Below are positions 1-12,818 of a stretch of DNA of 64,000 nt, in pieces. Where the stretch lies: NCBI GenBank assembly GCA_963210315.1, contig OY723271.1:1240001-1304000 (forward strand), in the 5' to 3' direction. The notes beneath the pieces were generated by a model that did no database searches, was not told where the DNA came from, and saw only the letters and a list, made by a program, of their open reading frames with translations. This DNA comes from Rhynchopus euleeides (Eukaryota; Euglenozoa; Diplonemea; Diplonemida; Diplonemidae). The position numbers were made by a program, and so were the translations under genes. Every line of letters starts with the position of its first letter. Position 1 is the stretch's first letter.

Positions 1-3000
1 AATGCGATTTTTTGTGATTTTCCATCTCGGATGAGCCTCGATTTCGCAAAGTCGTCGGATTACCGAGACTTCTTGCTGAGCAGAGTACATAGTGACCAAA
101 TTCAACAGTTGACAGGGATGTTTGCAGATGTTGACTCAACATTGCAAACAGTTGAAAAAGTCAAAAAATAGATGTCCAATTTGGTGACATTTGGTTTTTC
201 ATGATTTTGTACGGGAAAAAGACAATGCGATTTTTTGTGATTTTCATCTCGGATGAGCCTCGATTTCGCAAAGTCGTCGGATTACCGAGACTTCTTGCTG
301 AGCAGAGTACATAGTGACCAATTCAACAGTTGACAGGGATGTTTGCAGATGTTGACTCAACATTGCAAACAGTTGAAAAAAGTCAAAAAATAGATGTCCA
401 ATTTGGTGACATTTGGTTTTTCATGATTTTGTACGGGAAAAAGACAATGCGATTTTTTGTGATTTTCCATCTCGGATGAGCCTCGATTTCGCAAAGTCGT
501 CGGATTACCGAGACTTCTTGCTGAGCAGAGTACATAGTGACCAATTCAACAGTTGACAGGGATGTTTGCAGATGTTGACTCAACATTGCAAACAGTTGAA
601 AAAAGTCAAAAAATAGATGTCCAATTTGGTGACATTTGGTTTTTCATGATTTTGTACGGGAAAAAGACAATGCGATTTTTTGTGATTTTCCATCTCGGAT
701 GAGCCTCGATTTCGCAAAGTCGTCGGATTACCGAGACTTCTTGCTGAGCAGAGTACATAGTGACCAATTCAACAGTTGACAGGGATGTTTGCAGATGTTG
801 ACTCAACATTGCAAACAGTTGAAAAAAGTCAAAAAATAGATGTCCAATTTGGTGACATTTGGTTTTTCATGATTTTGTACGGGAAAAAGACAATGCGATT
901 TTTTGTGATTTTCCATCTCGGATGAGCCTCGATTTCGCAAAGTCGTCGGATTACCGAGACTTCTTGCTGAGCAGAGTACATAGTGACCAATTCAACAGTT
1001 GACAGGGATGTTTGCAGATGTTGACTCAACATTGCAAACAGTTGAAAAAAGTCAAAAAATAGATGTCCAATTTGGTGACATTTGGTTTTTCATGATTTTG
1101 TACGGGAAAAAGACAATGCGATTTTTTGTGATTTTCCATCTCGGATGAGCCTCGATTTCGCAAAGTCGTCGGATTACCGAGACTTCTTGCTGAGCAGAGT
1201 ACATAGTGACCAATTCAACAGTTGACAGGGATGTTTGCAGATGTTGACTCAACATTGCAAACAGTTGAAAAAAGTCAAAAAATAGATGTCCAATTTGGTG
1301 ACATTTGGTTTTTCATGATTTTGTACGGGAAAAAGACAATGCGATTTTTTGTGATTTTCCATCTCGGATGAGCCTCGATTTCGCAAAGTCGTCGGATTAC
1401 CGAGACTTCTTGCTGAGCAGAGTACATAGTGACCAATTCAACAGTTGACAGGGATGTTTGCAGATGTTGACTCAACATTGCAAACAGTTGAAAAAAGTCA
1501 AAAAATAGATGTCCAATTTGGTGACATTTGGTTTTTCATGATTTTGTACGGGAAAAAGACAATGCGATTTTTTGTGATTTTCCATCTCGGATGAGCCTCG
1601 ATTTCGCAAAGTCGTCGGATTACCGAGACTTCTTGCTGAGCAGAGTACATAGTGACCAATTCAACAGTTGACAGGGATGTTTGCAGATGTTGACTCAACA
1701 TTGCAAACAGTTGAAAAAAGTCAAAAAATAGATGTCCAATTTGGTGACATTTGGTTTTTCATGATTTTGTACGGGAAAAAGACAATGCGATTTTTTGTGA
1801 TTTTCCATCTCGGATGAGCCTCGATTTCGCAAAGTCGTCGGATTACCGAGACTTCTTGCTGAGCAGAGTACATAGTGACCAATTCAACAGTTGACAGGGA
1901 TGTTTGCAGATGTTGACTCAACATTGCAAACAGTTGAAAAAAGTCAAAAAATAGATGTCCAATTTGGTGACATTTGGTTTTTCATGATTTTGTACGGGAA
2001 AAAGACAATGCGATTTTTTGTGATTTTCCATCTCGGATGAGCCTCGATTTCGCAAAGTCGTCGGATTACCGAGACTTCTTGCTGAGCAGAGTACATAGTG
2101 ACCAATTCAACAGTTGACAGGGATGTTTGCAGATGTTGACTCAACATTGCAAACAGTTGAAAAAAGTCAAAAAATAGATGTCCAATTTGGTGACATTTGG
2201 TTTTTCATGATTTTGTACGGGAAAAAGACAATGCGATTTTTTGTGATTTTCCATCTCGGATGAGCCTCGATTTCGCAAAGTCGTCGGATTACCGAGACTT
2301 CTTGCTGAGCAGAGTACATAGTGACCAATTCAACAGTTGACAGGGATGTTTGCAGATGTTGACTCAACATTGCAAACAGTTGAAAAAAGTCAAAAAATAG
2401 ATGTCCAATTTGGTGACATTTGGTTTTTCATGATTTTGTACGGGAAAAAGACAATGCGATTTTTTGTGATTTTCCATCTCGGATGAGCCTCGATTTCGCA
2501 AAGTCGTCGGATTACCGAGACTTCTTGCTGAGCAGAGTACATAGTGACCAATTCAACAGTTGACAGGGATGTTTGCAGATGTTGACTCAACATTGCAAAC
2601 AGTTGAAAAAAGTCAAAAAATAGATGTCCAATTTGGTGACATTTGGTTTTTCATGATTTTGTACGGGAAAAAGACAATGCGATTTTTTGTGATTTTCCAT
2701 CTCGGATGAGCCTCGATTTCGCAAAGTCGTCGGATTACCGAGACTTCTTGCTGAGCAGAGTACATAGTGACCAATTCAACAGTTGACAGGGATGTTTGCA
2801 GATGTTGACTCAACATTGCAAACAGTTGAAAAAAGTCAAAAAATAGATGTCCAATTTGGTGACATTTGGTTTTTCATGATTTTGTACGGGAAAAAGACAA
2901 TGCGATTTTTTGTGATTTTCCATCTCGGATGAGCCTCGATTTCGCAAAGTCGTCGGATTACCGAGACTTCTTGCTGAGCAGAGTACATAGTGACCAATTC

Positions 3001-6000
3001 AACAGTTGACAGGGATGTTTGCAGATGTTGACTCAACATTGCAAACAGTTGAAAAAAGTCAAAAAATAGATGTCCAATTTGGTGACATTTGGTTTTTCAT
3101 GATTTTGTACGGGAAAAAGACAATGCGATTTTTTGTGATTTTCCATCTCGGATGAGCCTCGATTTCGCAAAGTCGTCGGATTACCGAGACTTCTTGCTGA
3201 GCAGAGTACATAGTGACCAATTCAACAGTTGACAGGGATGTTTGCAGATGTTGACTCAACATTGCAAACAGTTGAAAAAAGTCAAAAAATAGATGTCCAA
3301 TTTGGTGACATTTGGTTTTTCATGATTTTGTACGGGAAAAAGACAATGCGATTTTTTGTGATTTTCCATCTCGGATGAGCCTCGATTTCGCAAAGTCGTC
3401 GGATTACCGAGACTTCTTGCTGAGCAGAGTACATAGTGACCAATTCAACAGTTGACAGGGATGTTTGCAGATGTTGACTCAACATTGCAAACAGTTGAAA
3501 AAAGTCAAAAAATAGATGTCCAATTTGGTGACATTTGGTTTTTCATGATTTTGTACGGGAAAAAGACAATGCGATTTTTTGTGATTTTCCATCTCGGATG
3601 AGCCTCGATTTCGCAAAGTCGTCGGATTACCGAGACTTCTTGCTGAGCAGAGTACATAGTGACCAATTCAACAGTTGACAGGGATGTTTGCAGATGTTGA
3701 CTCAACATTGCAAACAGTTGAAAAAAGTCAAAAAATAGATGTCCAATTTGGTGACATTTGGTTTTTCATGATTTTGTACGGGAAAAAGACAATGCGATTT
3801 TTTGTGATTTTCCATCTCGGATGAGCCTCGATTTCGCAAAGTCGTCGGATTACCGAGACTTCTTGCTGAGCAGAGTACATAGTGACCAATTCAACAGTTG
3901 ACAGGGATGTTTGCAGATGTTGACTCAACATTGCAAACAGTTGAAAAAAGTCAAAAAATAGATGTCCAATTTGGTGACATTTGGTTTTTCATGATTTTGT
4001 ACGGGAAAAAGACAATGCGATTTTTTGTGATTTTCCATCTCGGATGAGCCTCGATTTCGCAAAGTCGTCGGATTACCGAGACTTCTTGCTGAGCAGAGTA
4101 CATAGTGACCAATTCAACAGTTGACAGGGATGTTTGCAGATGTTGACTCAACATTGCAAACAGTTGAAAAAAGTCAAAAAATAGATGTCCAATTTGGTGA
4201 CATTTGGTTTTTCATGATTTTGTACGGGAAAAAGACAATGCGATTTTTTGTGATTTTCCATCTCGGATGAGCCTCGATTTCGCAAAGTCGTCGGATTACC
4301 GAGACTTCTTGCTGAGCAGAGTACATAGTGACCAATTCAACAGTTGACAGGGATGTTTGCAGATGTTGACTCAACATTGCAAACAGTTGAAAAAAGTCAA
4401 AAAATAGATGTCCAATTTGGTGACATTTGGTTTTTCATGATTTTGTACGGGAAAAAGACAATGCGATTTTTTGTGATTTTCCATCTCGGATGAGCCTCGA
4501 TTTCGCAAAGTCGTCGGATTACCGAGACTTCTTGCTGAGCAGAGTACATAGTGACCAATTCAACAGTTGACAGGGATGTTTGCAGATGTTGACTCAACAT
4601 TGCAAACAGTTGAAAAAAGTCAAAAAATAGATGTCCAATTTGGTGACATTTGGTTTTTCATGATTTTGTACGGGAAAAAGACAATGCGATTTTTTGTGAT
4701 TTTCCATCTCGGATGAGCCTCGATTTCGCAAAGTCGTCGGATTACCGAGACTTCTTGCTGAGCAGAGTACATAGTGACCAATTCAACAGTTGACAGGGAT
4801 GTTTGCAGATGTTGACTCAACATTGCAAACAGTTGAAAAAAGTCAAAAAATAGATGTCCAATTTGGTGACATTTGGTTTTTCATGATTTTGTACGGGAAA
4901 AAGACAATGCGATTTTTTGTGATTTTCCATCTCGGATGAGCCTCGATTTCGCAAAGTCGTCGGATTACCGAGACTTCTTGCTGAGCAGAGTACATAGTGA
5001 CCAATTCAACAGTTGACAGGGATGTTTGCAGATGTTGACTCAACATTGCAAACAGTTGAAAAAAGTCAAAAAATAGATGTCCAATTTGGTGACATTTGGT
5101 TTTTCATGATTTTGTACGGGAAAAAGACAATGCGATTTTTTGTGATTTTCCATCTCGGATGAGCCTCGATTTCGCAAAGTCGTCGGATTACCGAGACTTC
5201 TTGCTGAGCAGAGTACATAGTGACCAATTCAACAGTTGACAGGGATGTTTGCAGATGTTGACTCAACATTGCAAACAGTTGAAAAAAGTCAAAAAATAGA
5301 TGTCCAATTTGGTGACATTTGGTTTTTCATGATTTTGTACGGGAAAAAGACAATGCGATTTTTTGTGATTTTCCATCTCGGATGAGCCTCGATTTCGCAA
5401 AGTCGTCGGATTACCGAGACTTCTTGCTGAGCAGAGTACATAGTGACCAATTCAACAGTTGACAGGGATGTTTGCAGATGTTGACTCAACATTGCAAACA
5501 GTTGAAAAAAGTCAAAAAATAGATGTCCAATTTGGTGACATTTGGTTTTTCATGATTTTGTACGGGAAAAAGACAATGCGATTTTTTGTGATTTTCCATC
5601 TCGGATGAGCCTCGATTTCGCAAAGTCGTCGGATTACCGAGACTTCTTGCTGAGCAGAGTACATAGTGACCAATTCAACAGTTGACAGGGATGTTTGCAG
5701 ATGTTGACTCAACATTGCAAACAGTTGAAAAAAGTCAAAAAATAGATGTCCAATTTGGTGACATTTGGTTTTTCATGATTTTGTACGGGAAAAAGACAAT
5801 GCGATTTTTTGTGATTTTCCATCTCGGATGAGCCTCGATTTCGCAAAGTCGTCGGATTACCGAGACTTCTTGCTGAGCAGAGTACATAGTGACCAATTCA
5901 ACAGTTGACAGGGATGTTTGCAGATGTTGACTCAACATTGCAAACAGTTGAAAAAAGTCAAAAAATAGATGTCCAATTTGGTGACATTTGGTTTTTCATG

Positions 6001-9000
6001 ATTTTGTACGGGAAAAAGACAATGCGATTTTTTGTGATTTTCCATCTCGGATGAGCCTCGATTTCGCAAAGTCGTCGGATTACCGAGACTTCTTGCTGAG
6101 CAGAGTACATAGTGACCAATTCAACAGTTGACAGGGATGTTTGCAGATGTTGACTCAACATTGCAAACAGTTGAAAAAAGTCAAAAAATAGATGTCCAAT
6201 TTGGTGACATTTGGTTTTTCATGATTTTGTACGGGAAAAAGACAATGCGATTTTTTGTGATTTTCCATCTCGGATGAGCCTCGATTTCGCAAAGTCGTCG
6301 GATTACCGAGACTTCTTGCTGAGCAGAGTACATAGTGACCAATTCAACAGTTGACAGGGATGTTTGCAGATGTTGACTCAACATTGCAAACAGTTGAAAA
6401 AAGTCAAAAAATAGATGTCCAATTTGGTGACATTTGGTTTTTCATGATTTTGTACGGGAAAAAGACAATGCGATTTTTTGTGATTTTCCATCTCGGATGA
6501 GCCTCGATTTCGCAAAGTCGTCGGATTACCGAGACTTCTTGCTGAGCAGAGTACATAGTGACCAATTCAACAGTTGACAGGGATGTTTGCAGATGTTGAC
6601 TCAACATTGCAAACAGTTGAAAAAAGTCAAAAAATAGATGTCCAATTTGGTGACATTTGGTTTTTCATGATTTTGTACGGGAAAAAGACAATGCGATTTT
6701 TTGTGATTTTCCATCTCGGATGAGCCTCGATTTCGCAAAGTCGTCGGATTACCGAGACTTCTTGCTGAGCAGAGTACATAGTGACCAATTCAACAGTTGA
6801 CAGGGATGTTTGCAGATGTTGACTCAACATTGCAAACAGTTGAAAAAAGTCAAAAAATAGATGTCCAATTTGGTGACATTTGGTTTTTCATGATTTTGTA
6901 CGGGAAAAAGACAATGCGATTTTTTGTGATTTTCCATCTCGGATGAGCCTCGATTTCGCAAAGTCGTCGGATTACCGAGACTTCTTGCTGAGCAGAGTAC
7001 ATAGTGACCAATTCAACAGTTGACAGGGATGTTTGCAGATGTTGACTCAACATTGCAAACAGTTGAAAAAAGTCAAAAAATAGATGTCCAATTTGGTGAC
7101 ATTTGGTTTTTCATGATTTTGTACGGGAAAAAGACAATGCGATTTTTTGTGATTTTCCATCTCGGATGAGCCTCGATTTCGCAAAGTCGTCGGATTACCG
7201 AGACTTCTTGCTGAGCAGAGTACATAGTGACCAATTCAACAGTTGACAGGGATGTTTGCAGATGTTGACTCAACATTGCAAACAGTTGAAAAAAGTCAAA
7301 AAATAGATGTCCAATTTGGTGACATTTGGTTTTTCATGATTTTGTACGGGAAAAAGACAATGCGATTTTTTGTGATTTTCCATCTCGGATGAGCCTCGAT
7401 TTCGCAAAGTCGTCGGATTACCGAGACTTCTTGCTGAGCAGAGTACATAGTGACCAATTCAACAGTTGACAGGGATGTTTGCAGATGTTGACTCAACATT
7501 GCAAACAGTTGAAAAAAGTCAAAAAATAGATGTCCAATTTGGTGACATTTGGTTTTTCATGATTTTGTACGGGAAAAAGACAATGCGATTTTTTGTGATT
7601 TTCCATCTCGGATGAGCCTCGATTTCGCAAAGTCGTCGGATTACCGAGACTTCTTGCTGAGCAGAGTACATAGTGACCAATTCAACAGTTGACAGGGATG
7701 TTTGCAGATGTTGACTCAACATTGCAAACAGTTGAAAAAAGTCAAAAAATAGATGTCCAATTTGGTGACATTTGGTTTTTCATGATTTTGTACGGGAAAA
7801 AGACAATGCGATTTTTTGTGATTTTCCATCTCGGATGAGCCTCGATTTCGCAAAGTCGTCGGATTACCGAGACTTCTTGCTGAGCAGAGTACATAGTGAC
7901 CAATTCAACAGTTGACAGGGATGTTTGCAGATGTTGACTCAACATTGCAAACAGTTGAAAAAAGTCAAAAAATAGATGTCCAATTTGGTGACATTTGGTT
8001 TTTCATGATTTTGTACGGGAAAAAGACAATGCGATTTTTTGTGATTTTCCATCTCGGATGAGCCTCGATTTCGCAAAGTCGTCGGATTACCGAGACTTCT
8101 TGCTGAGCAGAGTACATAGTGACCAATTCAACAGTTGACAGGGATGTTTGCAGATGTTGACTCAACATTGCAAACAGTTGAAAAAAGTCAAAAAATAGAT
8201 GTCCAATTTGGTGACATTTGGTTTTTCATGATTTTGTACGGGAAAAAGACAATGCGATTTTTTGTGATTTTCCATCTCGGATGAGCCTCGATTTCGCAAA
8301 GTCGTCGGATTACCGAGACTTCTTGCTGAGCAGAGTACATAGTGACCAATTCAACAGTTGACAGGGATGTTTGCAGATGTTGACTCAACATTGCAAACAG
8401 TTGAAAAAAGTCAAAAAATAGATGTCCAATTTGGTGACATTTGGTTTTTCATGATTTTGTACGGGAAAAAGACAATGCGATTTTTTGTGATTTTCCATCT
8501 CGGATGAGCCTCGATTTCGCAAAGTCGTCGGATTACCGAGACTTCTTGCTGAGCAGAGTACATAGTGACCAATTCAACAGTTGACAGGGATGTTTGCAGA
8601 TGTTGACTCAACATTGCAAACAGTTGAAAAAAGTCAAAAAATAGATGTCCAATTTGGTGACATTTGGTTTTTCATGATTTTGTACGGGAAAAAGACAATG
8701 CGATTTTTTGTGATTTTCCATCTCGGATGAGCCTCGATTTCGCAAAGTCGTCGGATTACCGAGACTTCTTGCTGAGCAGAGTACATAGTGACCAATTCAA
8801 CAGTTGACAGGGATGTTTGCAGATGTTGACTCAACATTGCAAACAGTTGAAAAAAGTCAAAAAATAGATGTCCAATTTGGTGACATTTGGTTTTTCATGA
8901 TTTTGTACGGGAAAAAGACAATGCGATTTTTTGTGATTTTCCATCTCGGATGAGCCTCGATTTCGCAAAGTCGTCGGATTACCGAGACTTCTTGCTGAGC

Positions 9001-9660
9001 AGAGTACATAGTGACCAATTCAACAGTTGACAGGGATGTTTGCAGATGTTGACTCAACATTGCAAACAGTTGAAAAAAGTCAAAAAATAGATGTCCAATT
9101 TGGTGACATTTGGTTTTTCATGATTTTGTACGGGAAAAAGACAATGCGATTTTTTGTGATTTTCCATCTCGGATGAGCCTCGATTTCGCAAAGTCGTCGG
9201 ATTACCGAGACTTCTTGCTGAGCAGAGTACATAGTGACCAATTCAACAGTTGACAGGGATGTTTGCAGATGTTGACTCAACATTGCAAACAGTTGAAAAA
9301 AGTCAAAAAATAGATGTCCAATTTGGTGACATTTGGTTTTTCATGATTTTGTACGGGAAAAAGACAATGCGATTTTTTGTGATTTTCCATCTCGGATGAG
9401 CCTCGATTTCGCAAAGTCGTCGGATTACCGAGACTTCTTGCTGAGCAGAGTACATAGTGACCAATTCAACAGTTGACAGGGATGTTTGCAGATGTTGACT
9501 CAACATTGCAAACAGTTGAAAAAAGTCAAAAAATAGATGTCCAATTTGGTGACATTTGGTTTTTCATGATTTTGTACGGGAAAAAGACAATGCGATTTTT
9601 TGTGATTTTCCATCTCGGATGAGCCTCGATTTCGCAAAGTCGTCGGATTACCGAGACTTC
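1..9660. repeat. 223-bp satellite array, 43 full monomers plus a partial
   Basis: A head-to-tail array with a 223-bp period, running off the left edge. Taking AATGCGATTTTTT as the monomer start, units begin at 1, 224, 446 and then every 223 bp to 9589. The last unit stops after 71 bp at 9660, where GAGACTTC passes into unrelated sequence. The first two units carry single-base indels (an extra A near 99; a missing C near 245). The other 41 full units look identical by eye. Each unit has a short open frame of 67 codons on the minus strand, which is a product of repetition and not a gene. Such homogeneity points to recent amplification or strong gene conversion; a centromeric or subtelomeric satellite is possible but not shown. 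Confidence 0.97.
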
Positions 9661-10689
9661 GCGAAGAGAGGCGAAGCCGAGCTAGGCGCCGCCCCGGCGC
9701 CGGGGGTTTGGGGGGCTTTGCCCCCCAACCCCGCCGGAGGCGAAAATTTTTTTGAGCCTTTTTTTGTTACAGGGGGGGGGCGAATAGTATTACCTAGTTG
9801 AATAGTATTACGGTGCCGAGTTCCCCATCGGTTCCTGTGTGAGGGAGGCTAAGTGTACGCAGCAACACATTCCGGGCAAGCCTTGCCCTCTTGGCACTTA
9901 GCCTTCCTACAAGTGTGGTGGAGAGGGGAGTGGGGAGTGGGCAGCACGATCTTCTGTTACCATTACTGTTCGTAGCGCAGGGGTACGCTGAGCGCGCGGC
10001 TGAAGTCACCAAAGACGCAGGTCGCCGCAGGACGCAGCGGAAGAGCCGCGCGATCAGCGCCGAACGACACCCCGGGTGGGAGGGAAGGGAAAAAGAGAAA
10101 GGCTTTGCGCAGTCCGTGGGAGAAAGTAAGTTGGAGCTTGTCGTTACCTGAGGTGTGGGGGGTTGTGTGTAAAACCCAAGAATTATACGGACTGCAAGCC
10201 AACATTCCTGTGACCGAATAGAGAAGGGGAGAGATGGCATGGAACCGAGGGGAGAGGGGGGCAGGAACCTTGGGAACTCCGACTAGTGAGCAGGCCCACT
10301 GTGGCCAAAATAGTATTACTTATTTTTCGGGAGCTCTGGGGCACGTTTTTGTGGACCCTAAGTATGGGGTGCAGATAGGCACCCCATGTCCAAAATGACC
10401 CCACCACGATCCGCACAGATTCCAAACGTTCAAACGAACGGTGTTTTGGCAAATCTGTGAGGGGGGTCATGCTGGGTGGGTAGTATGGGTGGGCAAGCTG
10501 CCTCCCAGTCACCTTTTCCCTTCACAAGTGACTGAACCCGACCCGCATTTCATGGGTGAAGCTTGGCACTTGAGCCACCAAAATGACCCCACTACGATCC
10601 GCACGGATTCCGAAAAGTGCAATAGAACGGGAGACCCCTCGAAACGCCCCTTTTCACGAATTTTGGAGTAGTACTACTACGTATGTATA
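9661..10689. other. Spacer with GC hairpin; no recognised gene
   Basis: Begins with a GC-rich foldback at about 9700-9735 (GGGTTTGGGGGGC / GCCCCCCAACCC). The short motif AATAGTATTAC occurs at about 9783, 9800 and 10309. A 148-codon open frame on the minus strand (10240-9794) and its overlaps have no recognisable domain. Two related stretches beginning CCAAAATGACCCCAC lie at about 10389 and 10578. I see no convincing gene. Confidence 0.5.
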
Positions 10690-10815
10690 TTACCTGCACC
10701 CCGACCGGAGGCCGAAATTGCACCGGAGTGCAGGTAAAAAAACGGTCCGAGGGCCGGAGGCCCGAGGCCTTTTTTTACCTGCACGAGGTGCAATTGAGGC
10801 CGACTCGGGGTGCAG
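10690..10815. repeat. Dispersed foldback repeat, copy 1
   Basis: Contains ACGGTCCGAGGGCCGGAGGC followed by a T run and ACCTGCACGAGGTGCAATTG. A closely similar block, including the same T run and the following GAGGCCGA, occurs at about 50685-50765. Both copies are followed by palindromic sequence built on TGCACTCCAGGTC. This is a non-coding dispersed repeat of unknown class. Confidence 0.8.
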
Positions 10816-10924
10816 TTGAGGGTTAATTGCGACATCCCGGTCATTAATCGCACAGCACGACAGGCCATCCGCTGCTGGATTCTGGGCCGAATCCAGCCGA
10901 TTCAAGGCGAATCTGGGGGCCTCC

Positions 10925-11169
10925 CAGCCAGGTCAGGAGGCCCAATTACCTAATTGCACTGTGCATTTCATAACTGCCCCGCAGTGCAATTAAGTGACCT
11001 GGAGTGCAATTAAGTAGGCTACTTAATTGCACTCCAGCTCACTTAATTGCACTGCGGGTCACTTAATTGCACTCCAGGTCACTTAATTGCACTGCGGTGC
11101 AATTAAGTGACCTGGAGTGCAATTAAGTGCACTATAACGGTGTTGGAGTGCAGTGCAATTAATGTCCGG
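10925..11169. repeat. Palindromic minisatellite of TTAATTGCACT units
   Basis: Repeated units of ACTTAATTGCACTCCAGGTC and ACTTAATTGCACTGCGG alternate in direct and inverted orientation, so the whole block can fold on itself. It abuts the 5' terminal repeat of the YR retrotransposon at 11170. No coding capacity. Confidence 0.85.
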
Positions 11170-11421
11170 GTGTCACAGTTTACTGAGGGAATATGACCCA
11201 AGGCCACTGGCAGCAGACACCCCCATCCCCCTCATCACCCCTGACACCCCTCAACCCCAATCCTGTTGCCTTTCCCCTCTCTCTCTCCCCCCATGTTGTG
11301 CCCATGCACCTTCCCGGGACACCTTGTATATAACTTTAACACCACACCACACAACACCCCCTTCATCAGGGTAATCTCCCCGCGGCCAACACTCTTCGTC
11401 TTGTCCGCTTTCTTTTATTGT
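11170..11421 (+). repeat. Terminal repeat A1 of the YR retrotransposon
   Basis: This block from TCACAGTTTACTGAGGG to CTTTTATTGT recurs, in the same orientation relative to the coding strand, downstream of the RT/RNase H ORF of copy 2 (21886-21643, minus strand). It therefore acts as A1 of an A1-ORFs-B1-A2-B2 split direct repeat arrangement. Confidence 0.85.
11326..11335 (+). promoter_or_regulatory. TATA-like box in A1
   Basis: TGTATATAAC lies about 115 bp upstream of the gag ATG within the terminal repeat, in AT-richer sequence than its surroundings. The same motif is present in A2 of copy 2. It is a reasonable core promoter for the element; there is no transcript evidence. Confidence 0.45.
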
Positions 11422-11444
11422 TACACTCTCACCACCCCGACACC

Positions 11445-12605
11445 ATGTCTCTCCCACCTCCCTCGCCGGACTGCATCAACCTCGACGGGTACACCCCATC
11501 AGCGGTCGGTACGGCGAGGGTGCGGGCGACGTCGCCGGCTGCGACGGCAGGACAGGGGCTTCCCGCCCCTGAGATCATGACCGCCCGCATGCTCGGGGAC
11601 CAGGCGGCGGCTCTCGTCGACGCCTGCGTGGTGTACTCTTGTGCACCCGTCGACGGGAGCCAGCCGTTTCGGCGGTTCGCTGGTCGCCTGTCGCAGGCGC
11701 ATGACGAGGAGGGGAACGCTGCGGGGTACGAAGTGCGCTTGTCCGAGGCGTACAATTACGTATCCGACACGGAGCAGCACCGCGGGCCCGACGTCCTGTA
11801 CAGGATGCCGGCGGACGGGTGGCAGTACTCCCGTCTGGTGGAGATGTCTGTCCACCAGACGGAGTGCGCCACCCGCGCGGTGACGGCGTCGCAGGAAGCG
11901 ATGCAACGCTCGCTGGAGCAGCAGGCGCAGGAGTTCCGCGAGCGTGCGGAGGAGCAGACGAGGTCCTTCCGGCTGGAGCTGGATGCTCGCCTGCGGCAGC
12001 ACCAGGACCATGTGCAACGTCAGCAGCAGCAGTGGGCTCACCCGCCACCGTCTCCGCCAGCACCGCCGTCCCCCATGGCCATGTCTGCCGGGATGCCGTA
12101 CCCCGGGTCGGAGCGACACCCCGCGGACGCAGCCGACGTCCTGGAGTGGGATTCGCTGATCGAGTCCGACGCACCGTATCTGGTGCTACAGCTGGAGACC
12201 CGCTGGGTGTCGGGGTCGTCGCACCTCCCTGGAGGCCGCATCCTGGATGAGGCGTTCGCAGCGTTGCGCCTGTGGATTCTTGCCACGGCGTACGTGTCTG
12301 GCTGGGGGCGCACTCCCCAGCGGGAGCTGGGGAATCACCTGCTGCGACAGGTGCTGCTGCAGGTCGCGTTCGTGCGCGACAGGGTGCCGCGCGCCGCCAT
12401 CGAGCGGCACCTTGCGAAGGAGGACCCCACTTCCCACCCGGTGATGCGGGCGGCTGCGGCTGTGGGGCCGGGGGCCGCCGCCCCCCACACACAACAACAA
12501 CACACGCGCCCCCGCGCCGCTGCTCGGGCCCCCCAGCAGCGCATCGCGGCGAAGGCACCGGCGAGGGCGCCGGGAAACGGCAGGGCCGGGGGCGGGCGCG
12601 CGTGA
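11445..12605 (+). CDS. Gag-like protein of YR retrotransposon
   Basis: ORF1 of the element. The frame is open from 11418, but the ATG at 11445 is preceded by CACC, lies just past the end of A1 and is preferred. This gives a protein of 386 residues. The N-terminal third is of mixed composition. A long Glu/Gln/Arg-rich stretch with heptad character (about residues 135-190, containing SLEQQAQEFRERAEEQ) predicts a coiled coil. It is followed by a Pro-rich linker, a helical region with two Trp-containing segments, and a Pro/Ala/Arg-rich basic tail suited to nucleic-acid binding. No CCHC knuckle is visible. The Gag role is inferred from position (first ORF after the terminal repeat, upstream of recombinase and RT) and composition, not from sequence similarity. 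It is absent from copy 2. Confidence 0.65.
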   Translation: MSLPPPSPDCINLDGYTPSAVGTARVRATSPAATAGQGLPAPEIMTARMLGDQAAALVDACVVYSCAPVDGSQPFRRFAGRLSQAHDEEGNAAGYEVRLSEAYNYVSDTEQHRGPDVLYRMPADGWQYSRLVEMSVHQTECATRAVTASQEAMQRSLEQQAQEFRERAEEQTRSFRLELDARLRQHQDHVQRQQQQWAHPPPSPPAPPSPMAMSAGMPYPGSERHPADAADVLEWDSLIESDAPYLVLQLETRWVSGSSHLPGGRILDEAFAALRLWILATAYVSGWGRTPQRELGNHLLRQVLLQVAFVRDRVPRAAIERHLAKEDPTSHPVMRAAAAVGPGAAAPHTQQQHTRPRAAARAPQQRIAAKAPARAPGNGRAGGGRA

Positions 12606-12818
12606 CTGCCCACCTTCCGGCTTCAGACCCACCCCCCCCTCACGCTTCTACATCACCCCGCCCCTCGCCGCCCAACACACCCCCCTGCACCCGCCCACAA
12701 CATCATCAACAACGTCACCAACAAAACAACCAACAACATCAACAACAACAACACCTCAGCAACTTCTCCTCCACCCGCCACTTCCCTTCGACCCCACCCC
12801 GCTCAGCCAGGGCCCGCA

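Noticed and set aside
383-9506. Forty-one identical 67-codon minus-strand frames, one per satellite unit
   Set aside because: They follow from the 223-bp period; every unit gives the same frame, there is no codon-level signal and the first units with indels break it.
9975-10010. tRNA-like A-box (TAGCGCAGGGGTACGCTG)
   Set aside because: No B-box or cloverleaf follows at the required distance.
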